Source of the DNA: Hyphobacterium sp. SN044
GTDB taxonomy: Bacteria > Pseudomonadota > Alphaproteobacteria > Caulobacterales > Maricaulaceae
DNA: 51,461 bases
Assembly (NCBI RefSeq): GCF_021864465.1
Contig: NZ_JAKKUV010000005.1
Location: forward strand, 94,465-145,925
Direction: 5' to 3'
Shown here: piece by piece, positions 12,623 to 20,328 of the stretch
Layout of the letters: every line of letters starts with the position of its first letter
Position numbering within the stretch: the first letter of the stretch is position 1
Notes under the pieces: model-generated
Database searches by the model: none
What the model was told of the DNA's origin: nothing
The model's input: only the letters and a program-made list of their open reading frames with translations
Program-made: the position numbers and the translations under genes

Positions 12623-12751
12623 GAAATCGCTCCTTCGGGCGGGCGCGGAATCCCTCACGCAGACGTGACCTGCGGGCGGGGGTTTATCAGCCTAGAGTGA
12701 AAGCTCCAATGGCATCGAAACAGGTGCCCTATGCGTCACGGGGAGGCCGCC

Positions 12752-13300
12752 ATGCGCCTGACAGTTTCTCTTATCGCCGCGCTCGGTGCGGCCTCGGTTT
12801 TCGCGCCCGCCGCCACGGCGCAGCAGGGCCCGCCCCCGGGCTGCGATGACGTGCCCGGCGCGCATGATTTCGACTTCTGGGTCGGCGACTGGAATGTCTA
12901 TGGCCAGAACGGTCAGCTGGGCGGGACCAACCATATCGAGAAGCGCTCGAATGGCTGCCTGATCCTCGAGGAATGGACCAATACGGGCGGCGGCGACGGG
13001 ACGAGCATGAATTATCTCGACCCGACGAGCGGCCAGTGGCGCCAGATCTGGATGGGGTCGAACACCTATATCGACTATTCCGGCGGCCTCAATGAGGACG
13101 GCGAAATGGTGCTGGTCGGTGAGATCACCTATTTCGGCGCGAACGGCAGCCAGTCCGCGCCCTTCCGCGGCACGTGGACGCCGAACGAGGACGGCAGCGT
13201 CACCCAGCATTTCCAGCAATATGACGAAGCCAATGACGTCTGGAATGACTGGTTCATCGGCCGCTATGTGCGCCAGGAAGACGATCCGAACGCGAACTGA
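12752..13300 (+). CDS. Secreted DUF1579-like protein
   Basis: The 182-residue protein uses the ATG preceded by GGGAGG at 6 nt; an ATG 7 codons upstream lacks a site. The signal peptide MRLTVSLIAALGAASVFAPA ends near TAQ. The mature domain opens with AHDFDFWVGDWNVYGQNGQL, a pattern shared with DUF1579-type beta-barrel proteins (FDFWVGxW), and continues with repeated beta strands (WTNTGGG, GSNTYIDYSG, FRGTWTP). A pair of cysteines (GCDD, NGCLI) could bond. The ligand and role are unknown. A strong terminator follows at 13365-13393. Confidence 0.75.
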   Translation: MRLTVSLIAALGAASVFAPAATAQQGPPPGCDDVPGAHDFDFWVGDWNVYGQNGQLGGTNHIEKRSNGCLILEEWTNTGGGDGTSMNYLDPTSGQWRQIWMGSNTYIDYSGGLNEDGEMVLVGEITYFGANGSQSAPFRGTWTPNEDGSVTQHFQQYDEANDVWNDWFIGRYVRQEDDPNAN

Positions 13301-13364
13301 ACTCGCATCAGAAAACGCATCTCGGGCCTAGACTCCCGGTCCCTACTGTCTACCCCGGATGCGC

Positions 13365-13393
13365 GGAGCGCCGCGGCCCCCCTGCGGCGCTCC
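13365..13393 (+). terminator. Rho-independent terminator
   Basis: A perfect 10-bp inverted repeat GGAGCGCCGC / GCGGCGCTCC with a 9-nt loop is followed by ATCCTTTTCC. It lies 65 bp after the DUF1579-like gene stop and 20 bp before the convergent PagL-like gene stop, so it probably ends the plus-strand transcript and may act in both directions. Confidence 0.8.
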
Positions 13394-13412
13394 ATCCTTT
13401 TCCGGCGGCAGA

Positions 13413-13982
13413 TTAGCCGCCGAAGCGCCAGCCGATCATCACGCCGGCATTGTCCAGCGCCTGGTTGCGGCCATTGGCCAGGATCTGGCCGTGCGAGATG
13501 TGCTCGTAATAGGTCCGCACGACGAGGTTCTCGGTGACTTCGAAATCGAGGCCGAGCGTGGTGTGGAAGAGGATGTGATTGCCCATCAGCGACCGCGTCG
13601 TCGCCAGACGGATTCGGTTCGGGTCCGACGGCGGCGAGTTCGGGTCGATGTCGGTGACGCCGTCATTATAGGTCAGGCCGAGGCCGAGAATGACCGAGAC
13701 GCGGTCATTGAGATCTCCGTCCCATTCGAGGCCGAAGCCGCCGAAATTGGTCAGGCCGTTGGTGTTGAACGAGCCGTAGACATAGCCGCGCGGGTTGAAC
13801 ATCCAGTCTGGCCCGCCGAGCGACGGGGTCGCCAGACCGACGGTGACGTTCGGGCCGTCCTCGACATGGTCGGACAGGTCGTGGGCGGTGAGGCCGCCGC
13901 GGATTTCCCAGCCTTCATTGTCGGCCAGCGCCGGTGCGGCAAACGCCAGGGTCGCCGCGCAGGCGGCCAGGGTACGAATCAT
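13413..13982 (-). CDS. Outer-membrane lipid A 3-O-deacylase-like (PagL/acyloxyacyl hydrolase family)
   Basis: The 189-residue protein has a signal peptide (MIRTLAACAATLAFAAPALA) and an even pattern of amphipathic strands consistent with an 8-strand outer-membrane barrel. The C-terminal strand ends in aromatic IGWRF followed by GG. The PagL catalytic region is recognisable as YYEHISHGQILANGRNQALD, where His and Ser (H-I-S) match the His-Ser pair of the family. PagL removes the 3-O acyl chain from lipid A. A GTG one codon upstream is an alternative start; GGGGAG lies 7-10 nt before either. Confidence 0.78.
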   Translation of the reverse strand: MIRTLAACAATLAFAAPALADNEGWEIRGGLTAHDLSDHVEDGPNVTVGLATPSLGGPDWMFNPRGYVYGSFNTNGLTNFGGFGLEWDGDLNDRVSVILGLGLTYNDGVTDIDPNSPPSDPNRIRLATTRSLMGNHILFHTTLGLDFEVTENLVVRTYYEHISHGQILANGRNQALDNAGVMIGWRFGG

Positions 13983-14046
13983 CACGGGCTAACTCCCCTC
14001 GAAAATCGGTGCCGCACCATAAACCGGACGGCGGGTTTATGAAACG

Positions 14047-15210
14047 CTATGCCTCGCGGCGCGCCTCGGCATAGGCCCAGTCGAGCCAGGGACCGAGCGC
14101 GGCAATATCATCGGCCTCGATGGTCGGGCCGCACCAGATGCGCAGGCCCGCCACGCCGGACACGTGCGGTGCCACGTCGAGCGCGGCATTCTCGCGGTCG
14201 AGCAGGGAGGCCATCCTGCGCGTGATCGCCCACTGGTCTTCCTGGCTCATCGCGGTGACATCCGGCGCGGCGAATTTCAACGTGACCGAGACCGGCGAGC
14301 GGCTGGCCGTGTCCTCGACGAGGAAGTCGATCCAGTCCGTCGCCGCGACCCAGTTCGACAGGGTGGCGTAATTCTTCCTTGTGCGGGCGATCAGCGCGGC
14401 CAAGCCGCCTTCCTTCGCGGCCCATTTCAGCGACAGGAGGTAATCCTCCGTCGACAGGAGGGAGACGGTGTTCAGCGTCTTGCCCTCGAACAGGCCTTCA
14501 TTGAGACCGTCGGCATTCTTCAGCTGCATCATGCGCGGGATCGGCCAGGACGGCGTGTGGGTCTTCAACCGCTCGATGGCGCGCGGCGACAGGATGATCA
14601 TGCCGTGCTGAGCCTCGCCGCCCATCGCCTTCTGCCAGGAGAAGGTCAGGACGTCGATCTTCGACCAGTCAAGCTCGAGCGCGAAGGCGGCGCTGGTCGC
14701 GTCAACCAGGGTCAGGCCTTCGCGGTCGTCCGGAATCCAGTCCGTGTCCGGGATCATCGCCCCGGCCGCGGTGGCGTTCCAGGTGAAGACGATGTCGGCA
14801 TTCCTGCGCGCCCTGGAGAAATCCGGCGTCAGCCCGCCCTTGGCCTCATAGACATTGGCGTCCTTCAGCTTCAGTTCGTCGCGGACATCCTTCAGCCAGC
14901 GCGCGCCGAACGTGTCCCAGGCGAAAACATCGACCGGACGCTCCCCCAGCAGCGACCAGATCGCGGCTTCCATCGCACCGGTGTCCGACCCGCCGAGGAT
15001 TGCGCCGCGAAAGCCCTCCGGCACTTCCAGCAGCGCCATCGTCCGGTCGATCGCCTCGCGCAGTTTCGACACCGCCAGAGCGCTGCGGTGGCTGCGGCCC
15101 AGGGCGGCATTCGACAGCTGGTCGAGCGACCAGCCGGGATGCTTCCTGGTCGGCCCGCAGGAAAAGCGCGGATCGAAGGGACGCAGGTGCGGCTTGGCGA
15201 TTTCGTTCAT
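14047..15210 (-). CDS. serC: Phosphoserine transaminase SerC
   Basis: The 387-residue fold-type I PLP enzyme makes 3-phosphoserine from 3-phosphohydroxypyruvate and glutamate. It starts MNEIAKPHLRPFDPRFSCGP. RFSCGPTRKHPGW followed by LSNAALGRSHRS is typical of the alphaproteobacterial SerC type. LVDATSAAFALELDWSKIDV leads to the PLP lysine in FSWQKAMGGE. The C-terminal LRIWCGPTIEADDI closes the substrate site. No serA or serB is next to it; a divergent aminotransferase lies 122 bp upstream. Confidence 0.93.
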   Translation of the reverse strand: MNEIAKPHLRPFDPRFSCGPTRKHPGWSLDQLSNAALGRSHRSALAVSKLREAIDRTMALLEVPEGFRGAILGGSDTGAMEAAIWSLLGERPVDVFAWDTFGARWLKDVRDELKLKDANVYEAKGGLTPDFSRARRNADIVFTWNATAAGAMIPDTDWIPDDREGLTLVDATSAAFALELDWSKIDVLTFSWQKAMGGEAQHGMIILSPRAIERLKTHTPSWPIPRMMQLKNADGLNEGLFEGKTLNTVSLLSTEDYLLSLKWAAKEGGLAALIARTRKNYATLSNWVAATDWIDFLVEDTASRSPVSVTLKFAAPDVTAMSQEDQWAITRRMASLLDRENAALDVAPHVSGVAGLRIWCGPTIEADDIAALGPWLDWAYAEARREA

Positions 15211-15332
15211 GGATCGACTCCCTCTGGCGCTTCCCGCCTAGACCCGCGCCGGAGAAGCGTCAAACGCCTTGCGGCGGTACCGGACAATTTTCCGGCGTTG
15301 ACCCGATTTCGCCGCCGGTCCAAACCCGGCAC

Positions 15333-16469
15333 ATGTCAGAGGATTTCCGCGCCCTGTTCGACCTGCCGCGCGAGGTCACCTATCTCAACTGCGCCTATAT
15401 GGGTCCGCTTCCGGTCGCCTCGGTCGAGGCCGGCATGGCAAGCTACCGCCAGAAGGCGCAGCCCTGGAATGTGAAGGCGCCGGGCGACTTCTTCACCGGA
15501 CCGGACGCCTTGCGCGCCGAAGCGGCCAAGCTGTTCGGCGGGTCGGCGGAGAACATCGCCCTCGTCCCCGCCGCCAGCTATGGCCTCGCCACGGCGGCGC
15601 GAAATCTGAGCCCGGAAGCCGGGTCGGAAATCCTTGTCCTGAAAGACCAATTCCCGTCCAACGTCTATACGTGGCGCGTGCTGGCCGAGCGCACGGGCGC
15701 GACGGTCCGGACCGTCTCTCGCTCGACCAATCAGAGCTGGACCGAGGCGGTCATGGCCGCCCTCGGGCCGCGGACGTCCGTCCTCGCCCTGCCGCAAGTG
15801 CATTGGGCCGATGGCGGGTCGCTCGACCTCGAAGCCATCGCCGCCGAAGGCCGCAAGCACGGCGCGGCGCTTGTCCTCGACCTGACCCAGTCGCTCGGCG
15901 CAAAGCCGTTCGATGCGAAGGCCGTGGATCCCGATTTCGCGGTCGCGGCGTGCTACAAATGGCTGCTCGGCCCCTACACGATCGGGGTGATGCACATCGC
16001 CGACCGGCATCTCGATGGTGTGCCTCTGGAAGAGAACTGGATCGCCCGGCAGGGGTCGGAGGATTTCGCCCGTCTCGTCGACTATGCCGACGGCTACGCC
16101 CCCGGTGCCCGGCGGTTCGACATGGGCGAGCGCAGCGGCTTCCAGCTTGTCCCCGCCGCGACGGAATCGGTCAGGTTGCTGAACTCTGTCGGCGTCGGCC
16201 GGATCGCGGACACGCTTCGCGAGACGACCTCCGCCCTCGCCGAAACGATCCGCCCGCTTGGCGTGAAGGACGACGTGCCGGACCGCGCTGGCCATTATCT
16301 CTGCCTCTCGCTTCCCGCCGAAGCGCCGGCCGATCTCGCGGCGCGACTGGCTGTGTCCGGCGTTCATGTCTCGCAGCGCGGCGACCGGCTGCGCGTGACT
16401 CCGCATCTTTATAATGACGAAGATGACGTTCAGCGTTTCGCGAACGCAATGAAGGCGGCGCTCCAATGA
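15333..16469 (+). CDS. Class V aminotransferase-fold PLP enzyme
   Basis: The 378-residue protein begins MSEDFRALFDLPREVTYLNC. Upstream in-frame codons belong to the serC opposite strand and were excluded. YLNCAYMGPLP is the N-terminal signature of cysteine-desulfurase/kynureninase-like class V enzymes. VLDLTQSLGAKPFD supplies the PLP-pyridine aspartate, and ACYKWLLGPYTIGV the Schiff-base lysine. Substrate is not evident; isopenicillin-epimerase-like and desulfurase-like families share this pattern. Its stop overlaps the EamA gene start by 4 bp (ATGA), so the two are co-translated and the transporter may export or import a related amino compound (inference). Confidence 0.85.
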   Translation: MSEDFRALFDLPREVTYLNCAYMGPLPVASVEAGMASYRQKAQPWNVKAPGDFFTGPDALRAEAAKLFGGSAENIALVPAASYGLATAARNLSPEAGSEILVLKDQFPSNVYTWRVLAERTGATVRTVSRSTNQSWTEAVMAALGPRTSVLALPQVHWADGGSLDLEAIAAEGRKHGAALVLDLTQSLGAKPFDAKAVDPDFAVAACYKWLLGPYTIGVMHIADRHLDGVPLEENWIARQGSEDFARLVDYADGYAPGARRFDMGERSGFQLVPAATESVRLLNSVGVGRIADTLRETTSALAETIRPLGVKDDVPDRAGHYLCLSLPAEAPADLAARLAVSGVHVSQRGDRLRVTPHLYNDEDDVQRFANAMKAALQ

Positions 16470-17374
16470 GTCCGCTGCGCGCCGCCGGACCGAAGGAATG
16501 GGCGCTTCTGGGCGTGCTCGCCGCGACCTGGGGCACGGCCTTCGCCTTCATCAGTTTCGCGCTCGACGCCGCCCCGCCGGGCGCGCTGGCCTTTGCGCGG
16601 CTGGCGCTTGCCGCCGTCATGCTGACGGTGTGGGCCTATGCGATCGGCGAAAAACTCCCCGAGATCAATGACAAACGCTGGCTGTGGTTCATCGCGCTTG
16701 GCCTGTTCGGGAACGCCCTGCCCTTCACCCTGATCCCCTGGGGACAGCAATTCATCCCCTCGGCGGTGGCCGGCATCCTCCTCGCCTTCATGCCGCTGAT
16801 GACGGTCGCGATGGCGCATGTCTTCACCGACGAAAAGATGACGAAGATCACGGCGATCGGCTTCCTCGTCGGCTTTGCCGGCGTCGTCGTGCTGATCGGC
16901 CCGGCCGCCCTCGGCGGCCTTGTTGGCGGGGATTTCATCGCCCAGCTGGCGGTGCTCGGCGCGGCTTTGTCCTTCGCCACCAACGTGGTGATCGCCCGGC
17001 GCGCGCCGCCCATGCATCCGCTTGTTTCCGCAGCGGGAATGCTGATCCTCGCGGCGGTGTGGACCGCGCCCTACGGCCTCTGGGACCTCATGACCCATGC
17101 CCGGCCGAACGTTGCCGGCTGGGCCGCCGCGCTGTGGCTGGCCATCGGTCCGACGGCCCTGGGATCAGTGATCTATATGCGGCTGGTGACGACGGCCGGG
17201 GCCGGATTCCTGGCCACAACCAATTACATAGTCCCCGTCGTCGCTCTCGGCGCGGGTCTCGTTCTGGGCGAGGCGATCGGACTTTCCGCACCGCTCGGCC
17301 TGATCATCATTCTGGTCGGGATCGTGATCGCCCGGAGGGGTCAGCGCGCCGCGTCGCGCAGCGGCCAGACATGA
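16466..17374 (+). CDS. EamA/DMT-family transporter
   Basis: The 302-residue protein has ten hydrophobic segments in two EamA halves (about 14-140 and 155-290). Typical family sequence is seen at AATWGTAFAFISFAL (first helix), FARLALAAVMLTVWA, and ALPFTLIPWGQQFIPSAVAG. DMT transporters of this type export amino acids or other metabolites. It is translationally coupled to the upstream PLP enzyme. Its last 34 bp overlap the 3' end of the convergent thiD gene, which is unusual for two intact genes. Confidence 0.9.
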   Translation: MSPLRAAGPKEWALLGVLAATWGTAFAFISFALDAAPPGALAFARLALAAVMLTVWAYAIGEKLPEINDKRWLWFIALGLFGNALPFTLIPWGQQFIPSAVAGILLAFMPLMTVAMAHVFTDEKMTKITAIGFLVGFAGVVVLIGPAALGGLVGGDFIAQLAVLGAALSFATNVVIARRAPPMHPLVSAAGMLILAAVWTAPYGLWDLMTHARPNVAGWAAALWLAIGPTALGSVIYMRLVTTAGAGFLATTNYIVPVVALGAGLVLGEAIGLSAPLGLIIILVGIVIARRGQRAASRSGQT

Positions 17375-18159
17375 TCGACCGGGCCGTGGCCCGACCCGAA
17401 TCCCGGTGCACGGACAATGGCTTCGTGGAGGTAGCGGCCCGCGCCTTCGACCGCGTCGACGAGTGACATTCCCAGCGCAATCCGCGCGGCAATGGCCGAA
17501 GCCAGCGTGCAGCCCGTTCCGTGGGTGTTGGTGGTGGCGATCCGCGGGGATTCGAACACCCGCATTTCGGTCGCGGTCACAAGCACATCGTGGACGACCG
17601 GTCCCGTCAAATGCCCGCCCTTCACCAGCGCCGCCTTTGCGCCGGCGGCGACCAGCGCCCGGCCGGCCTCGGCCTGCTCGCCGACATTCGACACTGTAAG
17701 CCCGGTCAGCTTTTCGGCTTCGGGGGCGTTCGGAGTCACCAGCGCAGCAAGGGGAAGCAGCTCTTCGCGGACGGCGGTGATCGCGTCCGCCGCGAGCAGC
17801 ACGTCGCCCGAGGTCGCGACCATGACCGGGTCGAGGATCAGCGGAATGCCCGCAGCGGTGTCTTTCAAGACCCGAGCCACCAGCCGCACCACGTCTGCCG
17901 TGGCGAGCATGCCGGTCTTGATCGCGTCCGCGCCGATATCGTCCAGCACGGCGCGCATCTGGCCTTCAATGATGTCGAGCGGGACGGGGTGGACGGCGGA
18001 GACGCCCAACGTGTTCTGCACGGTCAGCGCGGTGATCGCGGTCGCGGCATAGCCGCCCGCCGCCGACACCGCCTTGATGTCGGCCTGGATGCCTGCGCCG
18101 CCACCGGAATCCGATCCGGCGACGATCAGGACACGTCCTTTGGCCCCGCTCCCCTTCAT
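17341..18159 (-). CDS. thiD: Hydroxymethylpyrimidine/phosphomethylpyrimidine kinase ThiD
   Basis: ThiD phosphorylates HMP and HMP-P to HMP-PP, the step after ThiC. The 272-residue protein starts MKGSGAKGRVLIVAGSDSGG, and GSDSGGGAGIQADIKA is the family's substrate-binding signature. It also has LILDPVMVATSGD, VTPNAPEAEKLTG and the C-terminal anion-hole THGTGCTLASAIAA, with Gly-x-Gly-Cys catalytic residues. No strong ribosome site precedes the ATG, and longer starts add only non-family sequence. No TPP riboswitch is visible upstream, in contrast to thiC. The 3' end overlaps the EamA gene by 34 bp. Confidence 0.94.
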   Translation of the reverse strand: MKGSGAKGRVLIVAGSDSGGGAGIQADIKAVSAAGGYAATAITALTVQNTLGVSAVHPVPLDIIEGQMRAVLDDIGADAIKTGMLATADVVRLVARVLKDTAAGIPLILDPVMVATSGDVLLAADAITAVREELLPLAALVTPNAPEAEKLTGLTVSNVGEQAEAGRALVAAGAKAALVKGGHLTGPVVHDVLVTATEMRVFESPRIATTNTHGTGCTLASAIAARIALGMSLVDAVEGAGRYLHEAIVRAPGFGSGHGPVDHVWPLRDAAR

Positions 18160-18496
18160 GACGAAATTGTTAGACAGACGCGGCACGTCTGACCAGTTCG
18201 GAAAACCGCAGTGTGGCCCAAAAGCCGCGCCTGCCACACGGTGAACGCAAATTTCTCCACCAGGGGTAGTCACGTCCGCCCGACAGGCGTAGAGGCATCG
18301 CCCCGATAACGGAAAGAGGTCCGCACCGACCCATGTACCAATCCTGAAACGCGCCGGACGGCTGATCGATCGTCCGACCCGCCACTGACCGAATGCCGCG
18401 CGATGCGGCCAACGGCACAGCGGGCCTCCGCGATCCCGAAAGCCAGTTCCGATGTTTCACGATTGACGGGAGAAGGGCCGACCGCCCTTCGGTGCC
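18160..18496. other. Intergenic region between divergent thiD and ABC exporter
   Basis: No gene, riboswitch or strong hairpin is supported in these 337 bp. A 54-codon minus-strand frame ending at 18170 (from ATG 18334) is open and arginine-rich but has no ribosome site and no recognised family. Promoters for both flanking genes must lie here; none could be assigned. Confidence 0.5.
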
Positions 18497-20263
18497 ATGA
18501 CCGACTCTACCGAAAATACGCCCCGCACGCTGTCCAATCTGCGGGTTATCGCCTTCCTGATCCGCCAGTGGCGGCGCCGTCCGGCATTCTTCGCGACGAT
18601 CATCGCCTTCACGATGACGGCGACGGTGCTCGACGTCTTTGTGCCGATCGCGGCGGGGGCGCTGATCGACGCACTGACAAACCCCGACAGCAGCCACACG
18701 CACTGGGCGGCCTATGCGGCCTTCCTCAGCTTCGCCATCGGCGTGAATGCCTGCCGCCAGATCGCCATCCGTTTCGAGGTGCGTTTCTCCTCGGCGAACA
18801 TGGCCGACATGGTGTCGGAGGCGTTCGCAAAGGTGCAGCGCTTCTCGCTCGACTGGCATGCCAACACCTTCGCCGGCAGCGTGGTCCGCAAGGTGACGCG
18901 CGGCATGTGGGCCTATGACGTGATCACGGCGACGACCTGGTTCGGCCTGATCCCCTCGGTCAGCGTGATGTACGGGCTGGGACTCTACATGCTGTTCAAC
19001 TGGCCGGTGGTCGGGGCGTTCTCGCTGACCGTCACGACGATCTTCGTCGTCCTGACGATCCTGGCATCGACGATGTATATCCGGCCGCAGAACATCCGCT
19101 CGAACGCGATCGACAGCGAGCTCGGCGGGGCCGTGGCCGACGTGGTCGGCGGCATCGCGACGGTGAAGAGCTTCGGCGGCGAAGCGCGCGAGAACGACCG
19201 GTTCAGCCGGCTGGCCTGGCGCTGGCGCGCCGAGGTGAAGAAGACCTGGCTGCGCTTCGTCAATACGTGGCTGATCCAGATCGTCGCCATCCTGTCATTG
19301 CAGGCGGGGCTGACGGGCCTTCTGATCCAAATGTGGTCGAGCGGGCAGGCCAGCCCGGGCGACGTCGTCTTCGCGATCACCGCCTTCCTGCAGATGGCCG
19401 GTTACATGCGGCGCTTCGGCGAGGAGTTCCAGAACGTCCAGCGCGGTCTCGACGAGATCCAGGACATCGCCCTGTTCGAGGACATGGAGGTCCAGATCGA
19501 GGATGCGCCGGACGCGCCGGACTTCGTTCCGGGGGCGGGCGAGATCGTGTTCGATGATGTCACCTTCGCCTACGAGAACGCGGCCGGTGCGCTCTATGAG
19601 GACTTCACCCTGACGATCACGCCGGGGGAGAAGGTCGCGCTGGTCGGCCCCACCGGTGCCGGCAAGTCGACCTTCGTGAAGCTGGTCCAGCGCCTCTACG
19701 ACGTGACCGGCGGGGCGATCCGCATCGACGGGCAGGACGTCCGCCATGTGACGCAGGCGAGCCTCAGGAGCGCCGTCGCGCTGGTGCCTCAGGACCCGGT
19801 CCTGTTCCACCGCTCGATCGCGGAGAACATCGCCTATGCGCGTCCCGACGCCTCGATGAAGGACATCCGCCGGGCGGCGCGCCTCGCCCATGCGGACGGC
19901 TTCATCACCGCCCTGCCCCAGGGCTATGACACACTCGTGGGCGAGCGCGGCGTGAAGCTGTCGGGCGGCGAGCGTCAGCGCGTGGCGATCGCCCGGGCCA
20001 TCCTCGCCGATGCACCGATCCTGATCTTCGACGAGGCGACCTCCAGCCTCGACAACGAGACGGAACGCGAGGTGCAGGCGGCGATGGAAGCGGCGACCGC
20101 GGGCAAGACGACGCTCGTCATTGCCCACCGCCTGTCGACCATCCGCGACGCCGACCGGATTCTCGTGTTCGAGAAGGGCCGTGTCGTGGAACAGGGCACG
20201 CACGACCGGCTGATGTCGGACGACGGGCTCTACGCCCGGCTCGCGGCCGTCGCGGCCGGATAA
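18497..20263 (+). CDS. ABC exporter, fused membrane and ATPase domains
   Basis: The 588-residue half-transporter has six membrane segments in about residues 35-310. The ATPase domain follows, with Walker A GPTGAGKST (from about 384), Q-loop VPQDPVLFHRSI, signature LSGGERQRVAIARAIL, Walker B ILIFDEATSSLD and switch AHRLS. This is the MsbA/LmrA/HlyB-type exporter layout; two copies form the pump. The substrate (lipid, peptide or drug) cannot be told. It stands alone, followed by a hairpin at 20285-20317. Confidence 0.93.
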   Translation: MTDSTENTPRTLSNLRVIAFLIRQWRRRPAFFATIIAFTMTATVLDVFVPIAAGALIDALTNPDSSHTHWAAYAAFLSFAIGVNACRQIAIRFEVRFSSANMADMVSEAFAKVQRFSLDWHANTFAGSVVRKVTRGMWAYDVITATTWFGLIPSVSVMYGLGLYMLFNWPVVGAFSLTVTTIFVVLTILASTMYIRPQNIRSNAIDSELGGAVADVVGGIATVKSFGGEARENDRFSRLAWRWRAEVKKTWLRFVNTWLIQIVAILSLQAGLTGLLIQMWSSGQASPGDVVFAITAFLQMAGYMRRFGEEFQNVQRGLDEIQDIALFEDMEVQIEDAPDAPDFVPGAGEIVFDDVTFAYENAAGALYEDFTLTITPGEKVALVGPTGAGKSTFVKLVQRLYDVTGGAIRIDGQDVRHVTQASLRSAVALVPQDPVLFHRSIAENIAYARPDASMKDIRRAARLAHADGFITALPQGYDTLVGERGVKLSGGERQRVAIARAILADAPILIFDEATSSLDNETEREVQAAMEAATAGKTTLVIAHRLSTIRDADRILVFEKGRVVEQGTHDRLMSDDGLYARLAAVAAG

Positions 20264-20284
20264 GCCTCTCTAAATTCTCGTTTT

Positions 20285-20317
20285 CCCCTGCCGCGTGTGC
20301 TAGTCAGGCGGCAGGGG
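20285..20317 (+). terminator. Perfect 10-bp hairpin before the TolB/TPR gene
   Basis: CCCCTGCCGC (20285-20294) pairs perfectly with GCGGCAGGGG (20308-20317) over a 13-nt loop. TTTT lies on the 5' side rather than the 3' side, so it is not a classical terminator for the ABC gene. The right arm runs directly into GGAG (20317-20320), the ribosome site of the 20329 start. It could therefore reduce translation of the next gene by hiding that site (inference). Confidence 0.5.
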
Positions 20318-20328
20318 GAGACAGATTG

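Noticed and set aside
14164-15474. A 436-codon plus-strand frame opposite serC
   Set aside because: Composition is arginine-rich and without family features; serC on the minus strand is clear.
18170-18334. A 54-codon minus-strand frame upstream of thiD
   Set aside because: No ribosome site and no recognised family; it could be an old gene fragment but nothing supports it.
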